DNA of 64,000 nt, taken from positions 310,001 to 374,000 of the forward strand of contig JARWMV010000246.1 in NCBI GenBank assembly GCA_030998015.1. The letters are read 5' to 3'. Below the pieces are notes generated by a model. The model was given only the letters and a program-made list of their open reading frames with translations. It was not told the DNA's origin and did not search any database. The translations under genes were made by a program, and so were the position numbers. Shown here in pieces: positions 11,965-23,500 of this stretch (position 1 is the stretch's first letter; every line of letters starts with the position of its first letter). Source of the DNA: Ceratorhiza oryzae-sativae (Eukaryota; Basidiomycota; Agaricomycetes; Cantharellales; Ceratobasidiaceae).

Positions 11965-12547
11965 ATGACATCTACCGCTCGTCGACCCAACGTGTCTGCG
12001 CCGACCGACGGCTCGCGCACCATCACCGCGCGCGACTCGCAACCAGTCCCCGAGGATATCTCCGACAGCCACTCTGACAGCAACGCCGTCCTTCGCTTGC
12101 GAGGTGGCCCCCGAAGTCGCCCCCGTGTCATGTGGGATGCAGATGTGATTGACAATGAGGGATGCGGCAAGAAGAAATCAAAGAGTATGTTGTTACCCTA
12201 TTCCGGACGTGTTGCCGTTGTTAACACGCCCGTTAGTCTGCTGTATATACCACAAGCCTAAGAGATTCGACGAGTCTTCAGACGAATCGTCCGATGACTC
12301 GGATGCATCATGCGGCAGTAACGATAGCCATACCCGACCAAGGCGTAATCACAACCACTCACCTGCTCACGGCGGCGAGCCGACAAATCTCGCGAGCGGT
12401 AGTGGTAGCAGTAGTACTACATTCCACCCTGAGCCCAACGCATATGAGAAACCTCCATCCAACCCCAAGGGAAAGCGCAAAGGTACGACCCCATATCTCC
12501 CTTGTGCTCAATACCCCCGCTGACACAACGTGCTTTTGGTAGCCTAA
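11965..12547 (+). CDS. YPI1: YPI1/PPP1R11-type inhibitor of protein phosphatase 1
   Basis: Small, disordered regulator of the type 1 phosphatase Glc7/PP1. The deduced protein is about 156 residues from three exons. The signature is RVMW (residues 54-57, an RVxW/RVxF-type PP1-docking motif), then ADVIDNEGCGKKKSK, an intron, and ICCIYHKPKRF, followed by the acidic serine run DESSDESSDDSD. All are diagnostic of the Ypi1/inhibitor-3 family. The rest is Ser/Asn/His-rich and ends PKGKRKA. The first intron begins GTATGT after AAG A. The last intron (GTACGA...GTAG) leaves only CC TAA in the terminal exon. Reading through that intron would give a slightly longer tail, so the C-terminal residue is the least certain part. 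Start is the first ATG downstream of the TATA box at 11890. Confidence 0.93.
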
Positions 12548-14490
12548 AGGGTCTTCTTGTCTTTTTGGCTCTGGTATACCTGTCAGATCTGCATTCTTCT
12601 CACTGTAGTTCGCACGCACCCTTTCTCATTCGTTTTCGCATCATGAATAATGAATAATAGTTCAATCGCTCTTGTTTTTCAAGGCAGACTAACTTTTGTC
12701 TCGATTGGCTAGCTGTCTTGCTTTCACAAAAGCGGCACCGTTTGATCTTTTTGGTTCCAGCCGGATTTTAAACACAGCCACTGTGCTTTCGGTCATCGAC
12801 AAACTTCGAGACAACCGTTGAACTGGTGTATTTGGTTCATCAAACACTCTTTGGGTCGGGCGTATTTATGGACTATTTTCACGATGGCTTTCGAGCGGTA
12901 TCATTTCGGTGGATTTACAATGTCACAGTCTCGCGCAGTGCTTGCGTATCCTCATACAAACTCGACTTATGATCCAGCCCACCTGGAAAAATCCAGGCCA
13001 ACGCTGCAGCATGGCCGGAACCAGTGCACTTGGTTGCAACGACATGGCTGCCGTAACAGACGCAAGGCCCTTAGGCTACCATAAAGAGTTCAAGCGCGCA
13101 TTCCAACTCATTTGGAGTGTCCGTCATAGTAATTTCGATCGTAGCGCTCGTGGCTTCGTGAATTCGTTCTCTTCAAGCCCGTGCGATTCAATAACGCCAG
13201 AACAAAACTCTGAAACCCAGTGCTAGTCTAACCCATGCGCTCTCGTGCGCAGATCCAGTGAATCTGTTCACATCACATCCCCCATTGTACGTTACACGGC
13301 AGCCGCTCACAAGCACTCTAACACCAGGAAGGATCCATTATTATTAGTCTTGGGTTCTCCTCTACTCTATTGCGTCGAATTGGATCACGGGCTGTAGGTT
13401 ATTTTGCAGCCGAACTTGCTCGCTAGCTAAGAGCTGAAACGTGATAAGCGATTTAGACATGTGAATATTAAACCGATAGGTGGCGTTGCGCCGGTTAACC
13501 ATAGACTCGCCCACCATTCAGATCGTTGCCCCGGCGAACATAAATTTCGGCTGAAACCCTATTCATACAACTAGTTCTTCCTTTCATTCTTCATCTCAGA
13601 ATATTACGTTTAATATTAATCGATGCAAGCCGCCTATATGCGGCATTGACACCTACAGGGATTGAGTTGATGATGTAGTCGACAGGCCCCCCCCCCGGCG
13701 CAACGATGGTCAGTACTTCTCAAATAACATGAAATTCACCCGTTCTGTTATTTATTCTCCGAGGGGTCGGAGGGGGGGGAGTGGCAGCTGGGGTCCGCCC
13801 AATTTTCAATTATGGGGCGCAATGAATTTTCGTTTCTGTGAACAATCACCCCAACGAGTTCAATCTCGATTTGATACAGTGAAAAGCATTGGTGGATGTG
13901 AAGGCGTTTTCAAGAGCAATGGTCGAACGACACTCCACTGAAAAATTGTCCGATCTGCGATCTGCAGCCATGAGTTTTGTTATTACGGTTGGTATGCTTG
14001 TTAAGAGATATTGTTTGTCTGAATGCTCACCAAAACTCTCATAAGTCAACCACTCGTGGCCATAAAACGTTCACATGTGATATGTGGAGATATTCGCTCT
14101 TGAGCTGTATACTACGACATGCATTGAGTGTATAAATAAAGTCTGGAGGCTTTTTGCCCATCCACCAGTACTGCTGCAACGTGGATTAATTCCAAAATCC
14201 ACGGTTTCAACTCCGGACCTCAGATTTGGTTTACTTGTGTTTTCAATGAGTTTAGCGCCCCCCCCCCCCATTCCTGGTTGGATCACGCGACAGATCGTGT
14301 TGATCGTATTTGCCCACGTAAACTTAAATGAGGTTGGTCGCCCTACTTGACTATGGTTCTCTTGTCCAAACCCCTTATCTACCACAAACCTTATCGATAT
14401 TGCATAATTCCACACGCATACATTCTAGCATAGTTGTTATATCCCAGCCAGCTTTGCTCCATAGTGGCGCCTTGTATCGCTACGAGACCT
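12548..14490. other. Gene-free 1.9-kb convergent intergenic region
   Basis: Lies between YPI1 (+) and the DPBB gene (-), both ending into it. No open frame with a recognisable domain. It holds three G/C homopolymers: C9 near 13687, G8 near 13769 and C12 near 14248. I see no terminal inverted repeats or transposase fragments that would mark a mobile element. Confidence 0.5.
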
Positions 14491-15301
14491 TTAGTTGAAA
14501 TGCCAGGTAGCACCGAAGAGACGGCCAGTCGACAGAGGCGCAAACTGTTACCACCCACAGTTGCGTCAGATTCGATTGGATAAACGAGCAAACAACAGAC
14601 CCACGAACCTGCTGGAAAGCAGAAGGCGACAGGTCGAGGTCCCAGAGAGAACAGCCCTCACAACGATCGACGATCCCAACTCGGATAGTCTTGCCATTGT
14701 CTGTTATGCACATTTTTACATTTCACCTAATAGAGCCGGATTCATGAGCACTCACAGGTGATATCAGCTGTGTGAGGGGTCGTGCAACTACACCCAAGCA
14801 ATGCATTAGCTAATGATACAGGACAGAGCGTAGAGGAAACAAGACGTACACAGGGTTGTTATTGGGGTTTCCTCCGCCGTAGCCTGGCCAGTTGTCGAAT
14901 AACTCGTGAGAGATGGCTGCGACCCACTCGCTGTCGGACTGTGTCGTAGGCAAGCTTGTCAGAGACTGAAATTAGCAGAAAAGATAGCATCGAGCACTCG
15001 CGTTTGTCCAGCCGCAGGCACCAAGGCCTATCTCGACTGGAAACAACGGTCAGTAAGAAACCAGAACGCTCCAGACTGGTTCACGATGGACACGCACAGT
15101 AGGTCGGCTAGCATTAGAGTTGTTAGTACCAGATTGGTAGCAGTCAGAGGCATATAAGCATACCTGGCCAGTGTGGGTTCCGGAGGGGTCGATGGACCGA
15201 GCAGCAATCTCAGTGACGTTAGTAGGCAGGGCAGCGACACCCGTGAGCATAGAGGTGATGCAGACGAAGGCGGAGACAACAACGGTAAACCTGCTGAACA
15301 T
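14491..15301 (-). CDS. Small secreted double-psi beta-barrel (RlpA/expansin-like) protein
   Basis: Predicted extracellular single-domain DPBB protein. The N-terminus MFSRFTVVVSAFVCITSMLTGVAALP is a classic signal peptide with cleavage near GVAA-LP, followed by a short linker with an N-glycosylation sequon (NVT). The barrel shows GLGACGWTN joined to SDSEWVAAISHELFDNWPG, then TDNGKTIRVGIVDRCEGC, DLDLSPSAF and the C-terminal LFGATWHFN before TAA (14491-14493). These are core motifs of RlpA-like/barwin-related secreted fungal proteins, some induced on plants. The intron between WTN and SDSEW starts with GC (14939-15001). The exons between the signal peptide and GLGACG, and around the NPV / DNGK junction, are not fully resolved. 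A TATA box lies upstream. Confidence 0.85.
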
Positions 15302-15398
15302 CGTGCTGTATCGAATAAAAGAGAATATTGAAAAGACAACTCGAAGTGCTGGATGGCGCTGAAGAGCTGGTGTCGAATCGGTGCCCAGTCAGTTGCTG

Positions 15399-15405
15399 TT
15401 TTATA
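15399..15405 (-). promoter_or_regulatory. TATA box of the DPBB gene
   Basis: TATAAAA on the minus strand, about 100 bases upstream of the ATG at 15301 (distance to the transcript start not known). Confidence 0.55.
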
Positions 15406-16525
15406 GACGCATACAGCCGATCCATATAGCTCAAGCATTTTCCAGCCTTTGGAATATGAGCACCCTGTGTTCGGGCTACAATTTTGCAGCCGAGGCTCGC
15501 CGACAACATCGATTGCATTGCCGATGCTGCCTATATGCGTTGTGCACCCGCCACTATATGATTGCAGAGAAGAACGGATCACGCTCGACACAATCCGTAG
15601 CCGAAGGCGGTGGGCGCGCTTGCCGACTGATACGGACAATAATGAATTAGAAGGATAGCTTTAAATTCGGCTTCATATGTCGTGCTATATCAGGTCTAGC
15701 AATGGTGACATCGGAAATGAGTAAACTACGTGGTACGATGAGACACGTGCCTTATGGACGCACTTAAGAATAAAGAGTGCTCGTAAGCGAGCAGTGCCGA
15801 GCTAAGCCGCACGGCGCGACATTCGAGTTCGCCTGTGCCGACGGGCTGATATTTCCGTTTGATCTTGGCTTAGTGTTTCAACATGGTGGATGCGAAGCGA
15901 CTGACGGCAAAGTTGTGTTGACTAAAAATAGCACAGCTAGACCGAAGAGCCCATATTTTGATTTGTCCCGCCGTTCACCTCGTCTATGTGTCAGGGGAAG
16001 AGATCCAAAGGAAATTTTAGAATAGAAGCTGGGGTGCTAGTTTAGTCTAATGCGACAAGGTTAGCAGAAATGTGTGCGTTTATTGAGTTTATATTGCTGA
16101 CGTGCTGTGCGCTCTACACTCCCCAGTCGTATTATGTACCTAATCCAGTACCAGCTTATGGATCAATATTCAATAATGTAAAAATATATCCTGAATGCAG
16201 TGAGCATTTCCCGAGCAAAGGGCAGCCGAGACAGAAGTCATCACACACCGAAGTTGGGTTTTGAATGATGCACCCGCCCCACCGCCCCCAAGCTTTTATT
16301 TGAGTGCAAACACGGATTGGCAAGTAAAATATTGATAGGTTTGACTCTGAGGTCACATTCTAGCACCTCGCGCTTCCCACGCCACCCTCTTCCTGGAGGC
16401 CTCATTGAGCCCAACCAACCTACGAGGGTGAGCACCGAGAGAGAGAGAAATAGAAATGTGTGTAAGATATCCAAGAAGCTCAACTCAATTTCATTTGTTT
16501 GTTCAGATAGTTACTAGATATATCT
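15406..16525. other. Gene-free spacer
   Basis: Lies between the DPBB promoter and the 3' end of galactokinase. No gene or repeat recognised; the 16060-16560 part is AT-rich. Confidence 0.45.
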
Positions 16526-18409
16526 TCAGAGCTCAAAAACTAAAACAAAGACAAGTTAAAACAGACTCAAATACCAGAGCAAACTAACTTACCACTTGCC
16601 CCAGCGCCGGGCTTAGTCGCAAACATCGCCTCTTCCAGCTTTTCCGGACTCAGCTCTCGGTATGGTCCATAGCCCTCTCGAACCTTGCGCATGAACCATC
16701 CACCTCACTGGCCTTGACGAGACTGACTGTGCACCCTCCCCACCCTGCGCCCGTCAACCGACTACCAATCGCACCAGACCTACGGGCGACAGAAACAAGC
16801 TCGTCCAGTTCAGGGCATGAACACTCAAACTGATCAGCACATGACGTCTGAGACTCGTTCATTAGATTGCCCAAGATTTCCAGTGCCCCAGCCGCAGGCG
16901 GCGAAAGACACGTATCTCTGAACTCGAGAACACGCAATGCCTCTTCCACGACGTGTTTGGTCCGCTTGTACAGGTGGAACTTCTCGGCCTCGACTTCAAC
17001 CCAGCTGAGGTAGGTCTGTAGAAATTCGGATTCGGACAGTCCCGAGGCGGTGATCATCTCTGGCAGGCTGAGTCCTGCGGTCCCGGTGTCATTCGGGTTG
17101 AGAATCTTTTCGATTTCGGGAAGTAGGGCCTGGAGGCTAGACTTGAGGTTCGCATTGGGTGATTCGGCTGCTAGACGTGTTAAATTGGCAGTTCTCCAGG
17201 GTAGAAGGAGAAACGCACCGGGCGCAGGTCTCCATCGCTCCACAACCTCCCTCAGCCTGACTTTCTCATCGCTTGGGACTTCTATACCCAACCCTTTCGC
17301 CAACACCCGGGCTCCAACCAACGTCTCGACGACCCTCAGGTTATACTGCGTCTTGGCTTCGACAGCCTTATCTGACACCTTCAATGAATTCGCAATGACA
17401 AATACGGCCTCCGTTTCCTTCCACGGCAGCGTCACAGGTAGCGCATCTAGTTTGGGGAAGAATGAAATGTAAAGTGGTGTTTGGGGTTGACCGATGACGC
17501 TTGCAGCTTGGTCCATCCCACCCGAATTCACACCAACGCGCTGTTCGTTTTGCACACACATCTCCACAAGTTCTCCTTTGGTGAGGCCAGCGAGTTTTGA
17601 ATTGATCGTGAGAAATGAGAGGGTGGATGCGACGACCATGGCTGCGCTGCTGGAAAGTCCCGATCCAGCCGGGACTGTGCCACTGACAAGCATGTCAAAT
17701 CCGAGTGGATTTCCGTCAGAGGGTGATGTGAAGAATTTGTTTAGGACGCCCTGCGGTCGAGTTTTGAGTGAGTATCTTATTCGACAATTTCTAACAGGGA
17801 GGACTCACATAATACCCTGCCTTGACATAGCTCTCCCAACGCAAGGAGCTTGTATCAATCCCAAGGTACCACTCTGTCGGCTGGGATCGACGATCCTGTT
17901 CCATCGCCTCGACGGTTTGGCCCATCGCACGACGCCCAGGCCCACCCGCAAGTTTGACCGGTCGACGTTCAGCTTTGAATGCTTCATCTTTGTATCGCCC
18001 ATCAATATTTTGTGCATCGATAGTTGGGTTGGTGGTCGAATCTTCACGGGGGGCACAGGCGATGAGGATGTCGCGCTCGACGGCGGCTGGGAAGACACCG
18101 AACAACGCATAGTCAATGTGCTCGCCGATCAGGCTAGAGGTTCGGTTAGGTGATGAATAGAACACATAGCAAGAAATATACATACTTGACACGACCAGGT
18201 GCACGAACAATATGGGTTGGTTTGTGGCCGAACCGTTTCTCAAATTCATCGGCGAGATGGGCCCACCGGGGCCTATAACGAGTGAGGCGGAGATCAGTGC
18301 GATGAGGATGACATCATAACGGATCACACATTTACCCAGATACAAGTGCATGGATTGTGCCCTGGAGCTCGTTGAGGGCGCTGATGACGGGGATCGGAGC
18401 AGATGCCAT
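16526..18409 (-). CDS. GAL1: Galactokinase
   Basis: GHMP-family kinase phosphorylating galactose at C1, the first committed step of the Leloir pathway, in the cytosol. The start MASAPIPVISALNELQG is at 18409. An intron splits the motif APGRVN|LIGEHIDY (motif 1). Then come LRWESYVKAGYY, the ATP loop PAGSGLSSSAAM (motif 2), NSGGMDQAAS, and GSRLTGAGWGGCTVSLV (motif 3). The galactose-binding GEHIDY and catalytic Asp region are intact. After SLVKASEVDG the frame breaks: the following bases encode MRKVREGYGPYREL and then EEAMFATKPGAGA in another frame, as if one T were missing at about 16694. As written, the conserved end is replaced by an unrelated tail ending at 16650. The stop at 16526 is my prediction assuming the shift is an artefact and one last intron. 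Divergent partner of the mutarotase. Confidence 0.93.
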
Positions 18410-18722
18410 GATGCTGAAATGTGGAGGACGAGTAAGACGTCACGCGTGAACTTATAGGAATCGCAACTCTAACGAACTGGAATACAAACGGGAATTTATT
18501 CCAGTTTCGAACCCCAGCTGCTTGGCGGCGAAGAAATCAACGGATAGAAAGTTCCTAAACCGTCCGTGATCTCCGAAGCTCATATGCGCATACATCGACT
18601 TATCGCAACAACACACGTGAGCGTATCCCCTTTTTCCTCGTTAGGCCGAACAGCAGCGAGCACTCATCTTGCTCGGATAAAAGCCCGGAGTGTGCTGGTT
18701 CATTCAGTCGCACACCATCCAC
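18410..18722. promoter_or_regulatory. Shared divergent promoter, galactokinase / galactose mutarotase
   Basis: The 313 bp between the two ATGs. It contains a perfect 10-bp inverted repeat (18475-18506) near the centre and, on the mutarotase side, a TATA-like ATAAAA at 18677-18682, 41 bases before its ATG. One compact region is positioned to co-regulate both Leloir-pathway genes. Confidence 0.7.
18475..18506. promoter_or_regulatory. Inverted repeat, candidate operator of the GAL pair
   Basis: AACTGGAATA at 18475-18484 and its exact reverse complement TATTCCAGTT at 18497-18506, with a 12-base spacer. The spacer plus right arm holds a second palindrome, GGAATTTATTCC (18491-18502). The sequence is thus three spaced copies of the GGAAT/ATTCC element, as would suit a dimeric regulator. 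It is not the budding-yeast Gal4 site (CGG-N11-CCG). Confidence 0.6.
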
Positions 18723-20308
18723 ATGTCTGAGTTCACCCCCGTACTGATCACCCTCCCTAACGAGGCAGCCCCTGCGCTCAGCGCAGAGATCTTGCCCTAT
18801 GGCCTCTACGTGCGGTCGATCTATGTCGTCGCCGATGGCAAGACGCATGTAAGCGCCGACCGATGTCGTGATCGTCGCAATCGACCCTGACACTCACGCT
18901 CGCTCACGACTAGGATATCGTCGTTAATCCGTTCAACCCCAAGGACAATCTCAAAGATCCCATATGGCTCAATCCTGTTGTTGGCCGGTATACGAACCGA
19001 GTGCCTGCCAAGACGATGACTATCGAGCGCAACGGCACGTCAGCTGAAGTGACACCCATCGCAACTGGTGAGTTGTTGATCTTTACTGTCGCAAATTCAC
19101 TCCATCTAAAACAATCATAGAATCACCCACCGTCTCGCTGCACGGTGGTCCAAAGGGCTTCAACCTCGCAATCTGGGAGCACCTCTCTGACGGAACCGCA
19201 ACGCTCTTCTCTCCCGCTGAGCTCAAAGCGCTCACTCCAGGCTCCGCCGCCATCTTCCGCCACGTCAGCTCGGATGGAGATCAAGGGTACCCTGGGAAGC
19301 TCACCACCGAGGTTCTCTTTACGATCGTTCCACCCAGCAAGGGGACCCCACCGGACCAACTCGGGTCGCTGTTGATCGTATATAGGTACAAGGTTGAGAG
19401 TTTGGATGGTAAACCTGCGGTTACAGCAGTCAATCTTACGCACCATTGGGGATTCAATCTCGATGCATCGTTCACCAAACCCGGAGAGCCTACCCCAGAC
19501 GTTAAGAGCCAGTTGTTGACTATTCGGGTGGGTTTGTGTTCAGCTCGTTCAGCTTGTTGGAATAACCACGAAAAATCAGGCGGATAATACTCTCGAACTC
19601 GACAGCGTTGGCCTAGCTACGGGCAACCTCTTGCCTACCAAGGGCACACCGTACGAGCACAACGATACTCCTGTTGGTGAAAACTTCCCTCCCAAGGGCT
19701 ATGGTAAATCAATTCGTTTGACTCACTTTTACGACATACTCACTCACACACAACTAGATGAATTCTACCTCATTAACCCCGTTGCACCACCTGGCGCTCA
19801 GCCCACCCGTTTGGCACTTTCCAATGTTGCTCAAACAACTTATGTCGAATCGCTCGTCAACACCCCTGGAAAGGACACGCACCCAGTTATCTTCCGCAGC
19901 AAGAAAAGCGGGATCAAACTTGGCCTAGAGTCTAATCGTAAGTTCTTCAAGTGTGTATCTGGCAAATGAAATTTGACGATAATGGGGTGATACCCAGAGG
20001 CGGGCGTTCAACTCTGGACAGCCAACTCGCTTGACGGCTCTAACACACGCAAAAAGATCCATGGTGGGTCGGCCGACGGAACTGGATACACCGCCCAAGG
20101 TACGCCAACTTCGTTTCCTATTTCGTATCACCATTCACTCATTCAACTCCCCCTAGCTGGTGTCTTCCTCGAGTTCCATGAGCCACTCGCAGCCTGGCTC
20201 CATTCATATGGGGCGAACCCGCATGTGATTGACACCCTCATCGACTCAAACGATCTTGGACACACATACGTGCGTTTGGATGTGTCTTACCAAAAACCGA
20301 CAGAGTAG
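18723..20308 (+). CDS. Galactose mutarotase (aldose 1-epimerase)
   Basis: Cytosolic enzyme interconverting beta- and alpha-D-galactose, supplying the anomer used by galactokinase. Starts MSEFTPVLITLP at 18723. Characteristic blocks are DIVVNPFNPKDN, VVGRYTNRVP (sugar-binding arginine region), VSLHGGPKGFN, AVNLTHHWGFNLDAS (catalytic histidine region), and near the C-terminus GVFLEFHEPLAAWLHSYG (catalytic glutamate region). The protein ends YQKPTE with TAG at 20306-20308. Six or so short introns, all in frame. Fungal aldose epimerase length (about 380 residues) is as expected. It is divergent from galactokinase over a 313-bp shared promoter, which supports a role in galactose use rather than general glucose mutarotation. 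Confidence 0.93.
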
Positions 20309-20511
20309 ACCGGTAAATAGGCGGATGCATATTGTAAATGTAAAGAATGAATAAAAGCTTGAATCATCCAGCTATCGAAGCGATGAATCCACCAGGATGG
20401 AAAAATGGGATTGCCAATGGAAAGCAACGATAACGGCACACCGCATCATGTCAAAAATGCATACACACAAACGAAAAAAAAAGTTGTCCTAATCTAATTT
20501 TATTCACAATT

Positions 20512-23500
20512 TCAGCGTCTCCTCAACGACGCAACACTCCCAGGTGTCATCTGGGACGTAGCACGGGACAGCGACGCCGTGGCGGGTTTCGGCGTAGATG
20601 ACCCGGCGGCTGGTTTCGTGGATGAAGCTCCCCGACCTGAGATGGTCGACGATGCAGGGCGGGTTTTGCGAGTTTCCTCTTCGGCCGGCTTCGATCCGGA
20701 CAAACTCGTGCTGGAGGTACGCGGCCGAAGAGTTTTGGAGGCAGTTGCAGAAGGCGCAGCGGGTGGACGAGAGCCGCGTAAAGAGGGAGCAGGGGCTGCG
20801 CCTGAAGTCGAAGTGAGAGACGATCGACCGCGCAGGGAGCCTGTTGCAGGCTTAGGAACTGTCCTCGAGGCAGCTGTTTTGGGGGCAATGGCTGAAGGCT
20901 TGAGAGCGATAGCAGACGGCTTCGAGTCGGTCGTACCAGACGCAGATCTGACACCAGTTCCAGCCTTAGTTCCGCTTGCAAGTCCCAAACTCGCGGACCG
21001 CGCCCCCGTCGCTGGTTTAGGAACAACAGTCCTAGGTGCTCCAATTCGGCTAGTAGTCGTCGCGCTGGGGGGCTTGCTTCCAGCCTTGACAGCCGGCGCA
21101 GCCGGAGGCAACATAGAAGACTTTGGGCGCACTCGAGGGGCCCCACCGCTCAAGGCAGTCGCTGGAACGATTTGGTCTTCCCAAGTGGTCGGAACTGAGG
21201 TTGAGGGATGCAGGCATCATCTTCGCTGCGCATATATTCTTCCATATCATCCAGCATGAACGCCTGCATCTCCCTCCGCACATCTTCTTCCATTCCGCGT
21301 GCCAAATGGCGCAGGCTCTCGGATGGAGAGATCATCTGGCGAGAGCCCGACGTGACTGACGGCGGACATTCGGACGCAGAAGACTCGGGGCGAGTGGATG
21401 CCGTACGCGTTGAAGCAACAGATGGCGGGCGAATAGAAGCAACCGATGAAGGACGAATAGAAGCAACAGACGGCGGGCGGATTGACGCAACAGAAGATGG
21501 ACGTGACGTCGGCCGATCATAGGCTGATGCAACTGAACTCGGCCGCTCATCGTACACAGATGCGACCGAACTCGGCCGTTCGGCGTACGCAGGAAGCGTC
21601 GAGTACACAGATGATAACCGCGACGAGGGTCGCGAAAGCGTGGAACTGGGTCTCACGTCATCGACGATTGAAGCCCGAGACTGGCTGCGAACCGATCCTT
21701 GGCTGCGATGTAGGCCAGCCTGGAGGGGCTCGGCTGCCGAAGACTCTGAGCGTTTGTGGGCCCCTCCATCGAGTCCCACGCTCGAGACCAACGACGATCC
21801 TGAATGGACTTTCAGTGCTGTATTCCAAGCTCTCGGTCGCCAACTCACCTCTATGCAAGCCCTTCCAGAACGTAAATCATCGACGACGGCATCTGAAACA
21901 ACACGGCCCTTGTTCGTCCTTGGTTTCTTCACCGTAGCCTCAACATCGGCATCCAAGTCCACGGACTCGCGCTCAGGTAAAGGGTTGGAGATCGTTCGGG
22001 CAACTTTTGGAGCTGTGCGAAAACAGTGGATTGTCAATAGTCGACCCTGGGATCAAAGGCAAAGTGTACACACTTTTGACATCAAGGAACTGCTTTTTGG
22101 GGCCTTCATTGTCGCTTGGGTACTCGGGAGCAAACGATGCACCGCCAAATGTTCCGTCGGGAGCGCCAGGCACGCCCACCAGAGGCTTTAGCTGATCGAG
22201 CGAAGTATCGATTAAAAGGGTATTGCCGAGTCCCAGGGCAGAAATGTTGAGTGTTGGCTCGTCTTCTGGAATCGTGCTAGTAGTGGTGTCCCCAGCTGAA
22301 CTGGACGCAACCGAGTTACAACGTGAGCGCGGAAGTGGCATTAGTGACGGCTCGACTATGGAGATCAGAGCGGGCGCGAGCGCCGAGGCTTTGTGCATAG
22401 ATGGAGATGGCTCTTGTATCTCGGACTTTGGCCTGGGCTTGGATATGGGCTGTTCCCGTACACGAGACGACACTGAAACCTTTCTCGAAACTGTGCTCAT
22501 CGACTCTGGCTTCTGAGAACTGCCTTTTGACCAAAAGAACCCGATGGTACCCTCATCCTCAGCAAGGTTCGGGAATTGAACATCCATGATAGAGTCGTCT
22601 TCCAACATCGTTTGCTCCACAGAAACAAACCGCATTGCAGCGGCGCGACTCGCAATAGTGCTTGTTGCAGGTGCAGTATTGGGAGGCGCAGGTTCCCCAT
22701 CAGGAAGAGCAAACTCGAAACCCTGGCCGAGATCGAGATTGAGTTTCGGCAAGCTCGAGTTGCGAGTGTGCTTGGCCTGGGGGACAGCTCGAACAGGCGA
22801 AAGATTCCGACGTGTAGGTGAAGGAATCCGGGTGGGCGAAGCACTTCGCATCGAGGGAGGCCCCCACATAGGGACTGTTCGAGCCTTGAAGGCTGTGACT
22901 GGGGAAGAGTCGACTGTAGAGTGACGAGGAGGAGATGCAAGGGGGAATTCCTCTTTCTTGGCTCGAGTAGGGGATATCGGGCTGGGATCATGCGGACGGT
23001 ATAGCCAGTGTCGATATCCTGTTCCAAATCTGATTCAAAGATGGGGCGTTGGGGGACGGGAGCCGATACACTGCGCATGGTGACAGACATGGGTTTTGTG
23101 TCGTTTTCTATTAATCGAAACTCGTAGGTTGAACAACCGACTGGAAGGCAGGAAGACTCTTACCAGCAGCGAAGCTCGTACCCTCAGATTGTTTCGTGCA
23201 AGTAAGCTCACTCAGATGCATCCTGTCATCAATGAAGCCCTCCTCATCAACTCGGTCTGTAAAGGAGTTAGCGGTACTCTAACATAAAAGCGACTAAGAC
23301 GAACCAACGTTGAAACTAATATCCGGCATATTAGCGTGCTTGCCCGGAAATGACTCTCTCCTAACACCCCCAGCAAAATCCCCGCCGAGCAAGCTCGCAC
23401 CCAAGACAGATTTCTCTTCTCATCCGCGTCCCCGACATCTACCAATAGGTCACATTGCAACTTTGATGGTTGAAGTTTCGGACGAGGATGTGCATATCGG

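Noticed and set aside
12548..14490. Mobile element in the gene-poor stretch
   Set aside because: No terminal inverted or direct repeats, target-site duplication or transposase/reverse transcriptase fragment could be seen.
18475..18506. Heat-shock element as explanation of the GGAAT/ATTCC palindrome
   Set aside because: The GAA and TTC blocks are not at the 2-base spacing required for a heat-shock element.
18505..18530. tRNA B-box-like GGGGTTCGAAACTGG on the minus strand
   Set aside because: No A box, acceptor stem or T-arm pairing around it; it lies in the GAL promoter. No other convincing tRNA was found in the window.
20579..21259. 226-codon open frame on the + strand
   Set aside because: Antisense to the low-complexity basic tail of the KEN-motif protein. 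Its Gly/Ala/Val/Asp-rich composition is what a mirrored Ser/Pro/Ala coding strand produces.
22010..22075. Apparent frameshift in the Ser/Pro-rich gene
   Set aside because: A 61-nt intron with donor GTGTGT and acceptor GCACAG restores the frame, so an indel is not needed here.
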